Shown here: in pieces, positions 53,601-62,600 of the stretch
How the letters are laid out: each line of letters opens with the position of its first letter
Position numbering within the stretch: position 1 is the first letter of the stretch
Assembly: GCA_025084515.1 (NCBI GenBank)
Contig: JAJAGP010000183.1
Coordinates: 310,001 to 374,000 of the forward strand
DNA: 64,000 nucleotides
Reading direction: 5' to 3'
DNA from: Ancistrus triradiatus
Taxonomy: Eukaryota > Chordata > Actinopteri > Siluriformes > Loricariidae
The notes under the pieces: model-generated
Databases searched by the model: none
What the model was told of the DNA's origin: nothing
Seen by the model: the letters and a program-made list of their open reading frames with translations, nothing else
Program-made: the position numbers and the translations under genes

Positions 53601-56600
53601 CACCACCCAAACAGTGCCTGATCTGTGATGGTCCTCTGGAGGTCCTGACCATTACAGAACTTTCTAATGAAGTATGTAGAGAAACATATGGAATATAGTC
53701 TGTAATTGTAGGACTACAAAATATTTCTGTATGGTAAGTACTGATCAAATGGACAATGAGGGTAAAACAAGGAGGTGTACCTAACAAACCCCATCGACCA
53801 TTCTTTCTAGAAGTTGTATAAGCAAATGCTCCACACAGTTCATGTAAGCTATCATCATCACCCATGCATGAGCCTCCAAAGTCAGACGGAGACTAACCCG
53901 CAGCGAAAACCGCGACTGTAACCCAACCCTTAAGCCAAGAACAAGAAGTCATGGAACACAGAGTCTGAGTAGCTCTTTATGAAACCTTAGCCTACAATGA
54001 TGCGGGCCTCCAGACGATTCCTCCCTTTATTGTATCGATTGAGGGTGAAATGTCACCTTATTGCAAGCAGCCTGGCTCCCTCTCATGTCCTGGATGTGTG
54101 TCTGGGGAGAGAATTAGCTGCACTGGGCTGGAAAACTATCTGGATTGGCTTCTTCAAGAGGCCGACATTAATCAATGTAAAGTTGTAGAAATGCAATAAC
54201 GGCTGTATTATCACAGTAAATTTTCTCGGCCTGCTTCACATTAGGATTCCGTCCTGCACTCATATCCCCCATCACGCGGTTGATGAATGCTTTGTAAATG
54301 GCATGTACGCAAGGCCAATCCGAGCCGTTCTGGCCCTGCAATCAGTAGGGTTGCGCCTCACGACAGAGCAGTGTCATAAACTTTTTGTGAATTAACTCAG
54401 CATGTGCTGTAAATTTAACTCTTCCTCCCTTTTACTGCGTCTGTGTTTAGCTAGGTTTATTACACGCATGGGTAGATGGCGTCCTGGCTCTGTTGTTGTG
54501 CTGTTCACTCTGTCAAACATCTTCAAACAGACTAAAACATCCCTAAAGTTGCATCATACTCTACATAGGTATGTTTTGTTTATAAGCTAGGCCCACGTGG
54601 TGCCTGAAAGTCTGTGGCATAATGGCGTTTTTCACTGCAGTCTGAGTGTGATATAGAAACTGCTTCCTTTATGAGGTGCTTCATGTACCTGTGGGGTTAT
54701 TACTTTTTGTTTATTTGGTATATGTATATATGACTAGTCATATATTGTGTGTACATCTGTATGACTAGTATTTTCACACACACACCCACACTCAATTCAG
54801 TGCCCACATTTGCATAATCAATTAACCCATATCTTTGGACTGTGTATCTTTTGGACTCCGGACACCTGGAGTAAACCCATGCAGACTCCACAAAGAAAGT
54901 ACCCAGGCTGCTCCATTCTGGGATTGAATCCAGGACCTTCTTGCTGTGAGGTGGTGGTGCTACCCACCGTGCCACCCCCAGTTATTATTCAGATCTTATG
55001 TTACTTGGATGTGGCTGATTTGGAGTTTGTGTAAACAGTAAAACTAATACAGTGTCTTGCTGCATGACCCACCTTCTCTTGAGATTCAGTTCATGGACAG
55101 ATGTCCTGACATTTTCCTTTAGAATTCTCTGATATCATTCAGAATTCATTGTTCCATCAATGATGGCAAGCCATCCTGCCCAGATGCAGCAAAACAGGCC
55201 CAAACCAATGATACTACCACCACCATGTTTCACAGATGGGATAAGGTTCTTATGCTGGAATGCAGTGTTTTCCTTTCTCCAAACAAAACATAACGCTTTT
55301 TCTTTTAAACCAAAAAGTTCTATTTTGGTTTTCATCCGTTAACACAAAACATCCTTCCAATAACCTTCTGGCTTGTCCACGTGATCTTTAGCAAACTGCA
55401 GATGAGCAGCAATGTTCTTTTTGGAGAGCAGTGGCTTTCTCCTTTGCAACCCTGCCATGGCACACCATTGTTGTTCAGTGTTACTTCTGATGGTGGGACT
55501 CATGAAACATTAACATTAGCCAATGTGAGAGAGGACTTCAGTTCCTTAGAAGTTACCCTGGGGTCCTTTGTGACCTCACCAACTATTACACACCTTGCTC
55601 TTGGAGTGATCTTTGTTGGTCGACCACTCCTGGGGAGGGTAACAATGGTCTTGAATTTCCTCAATTTGTACACAATCTGTCTGACTGTGGATTGGTAGAG
55701 TCCAAACTCTTTAGAGATGGTTTTGCAATTTTTTCCAGCCTGATGAGCATCAACAACTTTTTTTCTGAGCTCCTCAGAAATCTCCTTTGTTCGTGCCATG
55801 ATACACTTCCACAAACGTGTTGTGAAGAGCAGACTCTGATCTTTAAATAAAACTGGGTGCCCACTCACACCTGATTGGCATCCCATTGATTGAAAACACC
55901 TGACTCTAATTTCACCTTTAAATTAACTGCTAATCCTAGAGGGTCACATACTTTTGCCACTCACTAATATGTAATATTGGATCATTTTCCTAAAAAAATA
56001 AATTACCAGCTATAATATTTGTCTCATTTGTTTAACTGGGTTCTCTTTATCTACTTTTAGGACTTGTGTAAAGATCTGATGATGTTTTAGGTCACATTTA
56101 TGCAGAAATGTAGAAAATTTTAAAGGGTTCACAAACTTTCATGCACCACTGTATATTAGTCTACTGGTGTGAGTTCAGACACACCTTCAGTCTTGGCGCC
56201 ACTGTCCCAATGCTTTTAATCATTAATTAAATACGAATATAGGCATATAAAAACAATCAATTGAGCGTCAGGAATGGATCAATCCTATTTACATTATTTC
56301 GATTCTTACTTCAAAGAAATCTGAATCGGAAGGGCCTTCTGGAAACAATTAAGTTTGACGTTCGATGACTAGTTGTGATGATTAGCTATGACTAGTTATA
56401 GCTTGGGGAGCTTTGCTGTCTTCTAAGAGGGAGACAATTGCAAAGGAAAATGATTTAACAGAATAATCCACTTGATATTATTGAAAAATAACCCAGCTTT
56501 TGGCAGTTAATGGCCAAAATCATTCATTTCACACAATTGTTATCTTTTTTTTACCTTTTATTATACATCTTCAGGTAAGTTCAATATATAAAGACTTAAC

Positions 56601-59600
56601 AGAGCACTATCACTAGATACAGTATAACTACAGGAGGTAGCATACTCTATATGCAGATAGTATATGTTACACAGGAAGCCTAAACTATTATACACATGCT
56701 GAACCTTTTGTGATTTGTGGAAAATGAGCACATGACTGGTAAGGTAGTTTACTTAGAGATGCCTACACACACACACACACACACACACACGATGGACTTC
56801 CTGCATTTAAACTCCCGTCTCTGCTCGTGGATCTGCAGTATTGATTGCCTGTTGAGATCTGCAGTTCAAAAACAGATTTTTATTTCCTGTCGTCATTTAT
56901 TATAATTGTTAAGACCTTGTTGTTCAAGCAGATGTTGATTGGATGATCATTACATGGCGCTTACCTGCATTTATGAACAATTTTACAAGCCAATGTCCGC
57001 CATTTATGTACATTATGTGCTACCATTTTTTCCACATGTCCTGAATGCGATTCCAAACACAGCGTTCATTTGAATGTGTAATTGACTAAGAGTGGCAGAG
57101 GCGTGAAAGCCCCATGCCAAACTATTCCCCCTCTTCCACACTCCCCTCACGTCACTCCCTCCTGCCTCCCTGCGTTGTTTTAGTAAACAGAGGCGCAGCT
57201 TTGATTAGCAGGTGATGCCGTTACAGGTAGCATGGCACGCTGTTGTGTTCGGCATGCATCATCCTGCTCAATAACACTGGCTCCTGCATCTGTCAGACCT
57301 TTTGAGGCTCCATCGTCTCATAACAACATTTCCCTTTCAATCAGACAATCAGAGACGTGCAGCTGAGAGGGAGGGAGAGGGGATGAGAGGAAAGTCTGAG
57401 GCATCATTACTCGTTTCTGGAGGAGTGGAGCAGAAGACAGAAGCAGGGAAAAAAAAGAGGGAGAATAGCGAGACAGTGATGAAGATAGCAGCAGGACTTT
57501 TTTGTGATTATACATACTTAGTGAAGTGACAAAGTCGGGAGATGAGAAAATTGGAATCCGTTTGACTGATGCTTGGTTGGTGATACAGTGTGTGTAAGTG
57601 TGCTTGTGCAACAAGTGGGCTTAGCATGGGGGGGACTACAGGATAGCAGCATAGATGCAATAGGCATGCATGACAGCATAGCGTATGGTGTTTCGGTAGC
57701 CCATCGCGTGTCCTGACCACTTCTCTGTCTGAGGGAGGGAAGAGTGGTTGAGGGATCATATCTCTCTTTGCCATTAGAGTTGTCGCTAAAGATGGTGGAT
57801 GGACGTTGCTTATTAGCTGAACTATGTTTATGGAATGAGAAACTGTCTTTTATATGGCAGCGCAACATATTTCATTGTAAGAAATTCACCCACCCCAGTT
57901 CATCGTCCACGGGCAGAGGAGCTGATGTGTTTGGATTCAGAATTCCGGGTCAAAAAAGCCATTTGAACAATAAGCATTAATTGTTGATCCTATTGAAACA
58001 GTGAGTACATGATCCTGCAGTAGGCACCCAGAGATAGGCTTCAATGAGAGTCTATTGAGTCAGAGTTTAATGCGTTTCATGATTTTGCTGTGTGAGAGCC
58101 AAAAGTCTGTGGTCACCCAGAATCTGCGAACACCGGTATTAGTAGGGTTACCATCCCATTCTGTGCTGCTTCTGCAACATCCATCATTCGTCTGAGAATG
58201 CTTTCCACTAGAGTATTGACTCTTTAATTACTGGCAGCACAGGCACAAGAATAGTTTTAAGTTATTTTTTATGCTGTATATACAGTGGTGCTTGAAAGTC
58301 TGTGAACCCTTTTCTACATTTCTGCATAAATATGAGCTAAAACATCATCAGATTTTCACACAAGCCTAAAAGTAGATAAAGAGAACCCAGTTACACAAAT
58401 GAGACAAAAATATTATACTTGGTCATTTATTTATTGAGGAAAATGATCCAATATTACATATTAGTGAGTGGCAAAAGTATGTGATCCTTTGCTTTCAGTA
58501 TCTGGTGTGACCACCCTGTGCAGACAAAGTTATTTCCGATACCCACCCCAAGTTAAAGTACTTCTACAGTAATTCACTTTCATTTCCATAAATAAATATA
58601 AATTATTGACAGCCACCAGTATATTTCTGTAAACATAATGATTTACATTTTCAAAAAACAAATCTCCACTTATCACTGATATGTAACACATCCTTTGAGA
58701 TTTTTTCATGAACTTACTGCTGATATAAACAAATTCAAGGTATTTCATTCATCGTAATACATGAACAAATTAATTATTCTGTTCAAGTGCGGCTAGAAAA
58801 GCTAAGATTCCGAGTGATATAAACTGTGTTTTATAACAACACAGTCACTGTCACAAGGCCATAGGAAGAAGAGTACAAAATGTTTGCTAAAACATCAGGG
58901 GAAATTATATATATAGACCTCTCTGAAACTCATCTTCTTTAAGTGGTCATCATTCCCCAGGATAAAAAAAAAGGTTGTCAAATTTAATAGGAAAATCCAT
59001 AAAGTAGTCTTTTAAAAGATTTCATGTGAGTGCTCTTGGGTAGCACAGCTACTCTATGCTACGCTGGCCCATAGCCACAGGAACACAGGTTTGAGTCCCA
59101 GTGATGCTTCTGGTCTGGTCATGTGTCACACAAAGGAAAGATTGGCTATGCCTGCATGAGAGGTGGCCGGTACGGGGATCATCCCAGCTGTGTTGTCCAG
59201 GGATGGACATATTTCGATTTATATTGTTTTTAGCAAACAGCCTTATCCAGAGAAACTTACAGCTGATACCATCTTAATTGAAACAATTGTGGGGTACGTG
59301 CCTTGCTCAAGGACGCAACAGCGGTAGCTTGGCAGATGCGGAATTTGAACTCTGGACCTTCAGGTTCAATGTTTGTTACAGTCCCTCACCAGAGTCACCA
59401 TGACCAGGAGAAACAAACCCATTAAAGGGGCCGCACCTTTTAGAACAAATTGTAATATTAAAAAATGTTTAAGAAAAGCACCACAGGATGCAATTTTGGT
59501 TGAAATGTCTTATTTAACCTTAAAATGACCCAGATCTCATTTATCCTTAATGACACCAAGCTGCTTACCACCTGCTCCCTTTCTTAGGAACAGTGTATAT

Positions 59601-62600
59601 GCAGGTACTACGTTTTAATGGAATAATTCTCACATATGCATTAACTTGTTTAGACCTGCACACTAACCACTCTTATTTTTATGAAACGTTACTAGCCTTG
59701 TCTTTATTACTCTCTAGTAACTCTCTCTCCCTCCTTGTGTCACCTTTAGCATCTCCTCTGTCATCCCTCTATCTGTCATCCTCTCATTCATATATCTCTA
59801 GGAGCCCATCACCCTCTCCTTCTCAATTACACAGTCTCTCACTCCCAGTCACCCTATTGTCATCTGCAATACTCCCTATCTCGCTTATCACCCTCGCTAT
59901 CGTCTTCTCCCTATCACGTCTTCTCCAGTCACCTTCAATAACTCAGCCTTTTCCTCCGTAACTCAGTGTTTACCTCCCTTTCCATCACTCTTTCTGCCTA
60001 ACTGCATTAAATAATGATTTTGAAATCATTATTATTTATATAACGTCATGCTTGAGCTAAGCTATAGGAGCTCCAGGTGTCTTAGTGTATATGAAGTCCT
60101 ACTCAAGTTCAGTAAGGTTCCTGATTACTGAACAGACATGGGTTGATGGCCATAGATTTAGTTTGTCTTTTTGCTCCTCATTTTTCCTCTGCCCACCTTT
60201 GAACTTCTTGCTGGGTTGATCTTGAAGAAATATCTAGGCTTAGCGTTAGATACATTGCACGTACTGTTTTATTGTCAACATCGATCTTGCAATTATTTCC
60301 ATTCGTTAACACTGAGGCCAAATGATGACTTTGAGGGTCTTCAGAGCAGCCACCCAAGGGTTGATCTGTGACAAGCTCTCAAAAACACCATTCCATTATG
60401 TGCTGAATCCTGCAAAGTTGTAGAAAACTAAATAGCTTTTGTAACTATGCACTCTAATGTAAATGTCTAAATCCCATACATTCTAAAATAATGTTAATGT
60501 AAGTAGTAAAGAACATCTGAAACTGCTGGAGGTGATGTGGATTCAGGCCGGAGTTGGCTCACATCCGGACCCAACAGTGGCAGCCTGGCGGAAGTGAGAT
60601 TTGAACCCTGGACCTTCTGGTCCATAATCCAGTATCTTACCCACTAGGCTACCACATTAAACAGCGCGTACCTGTAATCAAGCAGACCCATGGTGTTAGG
60701 CAATAACAGATATTATAAACCTAAATTTAAATGGAAACTCACCATCTATTTATTGCTGTGTAAATTCAATTTACAAGCAGCACCCTCTTGACACTTGAGG
60801 CTAAAATTGTAGTAAAACAAAAAATCTGCCGCAAGTCCCGATATGAAGGTTATTGCATCCTTTCATACACCACTTGACCTCCAATGTCATTCGTTTTTGT
60901 CCACTAAACCAATGACCTAATGCAATATAAAAAAAATTAATTCGTTCAGACATTACTTCTTAACTTGGCACTGCAAGGCAGAGGCTTAAGCATGCCAAGA
61001 ATGGCCAGCGCTGGGCTGTCTGGAAGGCCAAGATGTCAGTCCTGCACATCAGCTTGGACCAATTTTAGCTCATGCCTCTGCCCAGAATAGCTTAAACTCT
61101 GGGATGTTGGTTGGGTTTCCAAAACATTTTTGTTGGATAAAGATCATGGTGTGCTTAGGGTCATTGCTGTAGCACGGTCCACGTTCTCTTGAGATTCAGT
61201 TCACGTACAGATGTACTGATATTTTCCTTTAGAATTTGGTGGTATAATTCAGAATTCATTGTTTCATCAATGTTGTCAAGCTTTCCTGGCCCAGATAAAG
61301 GAAAACAGGCCCAAACCATGATACTTCCACCACCATGTTTCACAGATTTGATAAGGCTCTTATGCTGGAATCCAGTGTTTTTCTTTCTCCAGAATAAATG
61401 TCCAATAGACTTAGCCTTTTTAGAGAGCAGTGGCTTTCTCTTTGCAATCCAGCCTTCTCCTGATGGTGGGCTCATGAACAGTAATATTAGCCAGTGTGAG
61501 AGAGGCCTTTGGTGGCTTGCAGACCATTACACACCTTGATCATGGAGCGATCTTTGTCGGTCAACCGAGAAACAATAGTCTTGAAATGGGTTCAACTTTC
61601 AAGCGCCAATGTAGTCTGCAGACTGCTGAGCAGACAGTGAGCAGTTACTTTGCATTGTGCCTGTGTGGGAATTGTTGTAAACCCATTAGCCCTGCTGAGC
61701 AGCATCTGGCACTGTGTTGGCTGTAGAAACTCCAAAATTCCTCTGTACTCTCCAGTCGCTGGCCTGTCAACCTTTCAACCATTTGGTGAAGGGTTTCTTC
61801 TGGCAGGTTGGGGAGGACTGGAAGGACAGCCCAGTCAATCAGTCTTGTTAAATCTGACATTTCTATACAGTGAGATAAGGGCGATGGAAGACAGTTACTG
61901 GTAAGCCACACAATATCCTCACAGAGAGGGCAGTAGTTCAACAGGGTACATTGTCTTACTCAAACTTACTCTGAGCAGCACTGTTTAAAGTATGTATGCT
62001 TGCTCTCAAACTTTAATGTCCACAGTCAAGACCAACAGCAAACAAAAGTGTTCTGAATCTGAACAAGCTTCTAAGTATTCACTTCATACTGACAAACAAA
62101 CTTTGTCCCAATTGGATGGCACAGGCATACAGTATTTCTGCCATTTGTCTGAGCTGAAGCATCAATTGCCATACTATATTTGTGAAGGATGGCCAATCGT
62201 GTCAGTGGTAGAAGTCTAAATAAACGTTAGTTTTGGTCAGCCATGTGCATTGAGTTACTCAGAAACTATGTACTATACTTCATTCGGTTTGTCATTAACC
62301 ATCTTTGCTCAAGTTGACTAATGCACCCGTTTAACCATGTATGTGAAGTGCTCTTCTGTCACGAGATGGCTGCTGTACAATGCGATGCCTCTTTGAAGAG
62401 ATCATGTAATCCCTGAAAAACATGAAAGCGTGAGAGCTGATTGAAAACCAAATTGAACTTTCCACCACGTTGAGAATTCACACCAGGCATTCTCACTTTT
62501 TCAGCGCTCTGCTTAGCGGATTGTTCTGGATGAGCCTGTAAATAGGGTATACAGTGCTCAGGGTGCACAGAGGTCACAGCGGCTCACAGTCGGCGTTCCA

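Noticed and set aside
59593..59961. A 122-codon Ser/Leu-rich open frame
   Set aside because: It is a translation of a pyrimidine-rich low-complexity tract.
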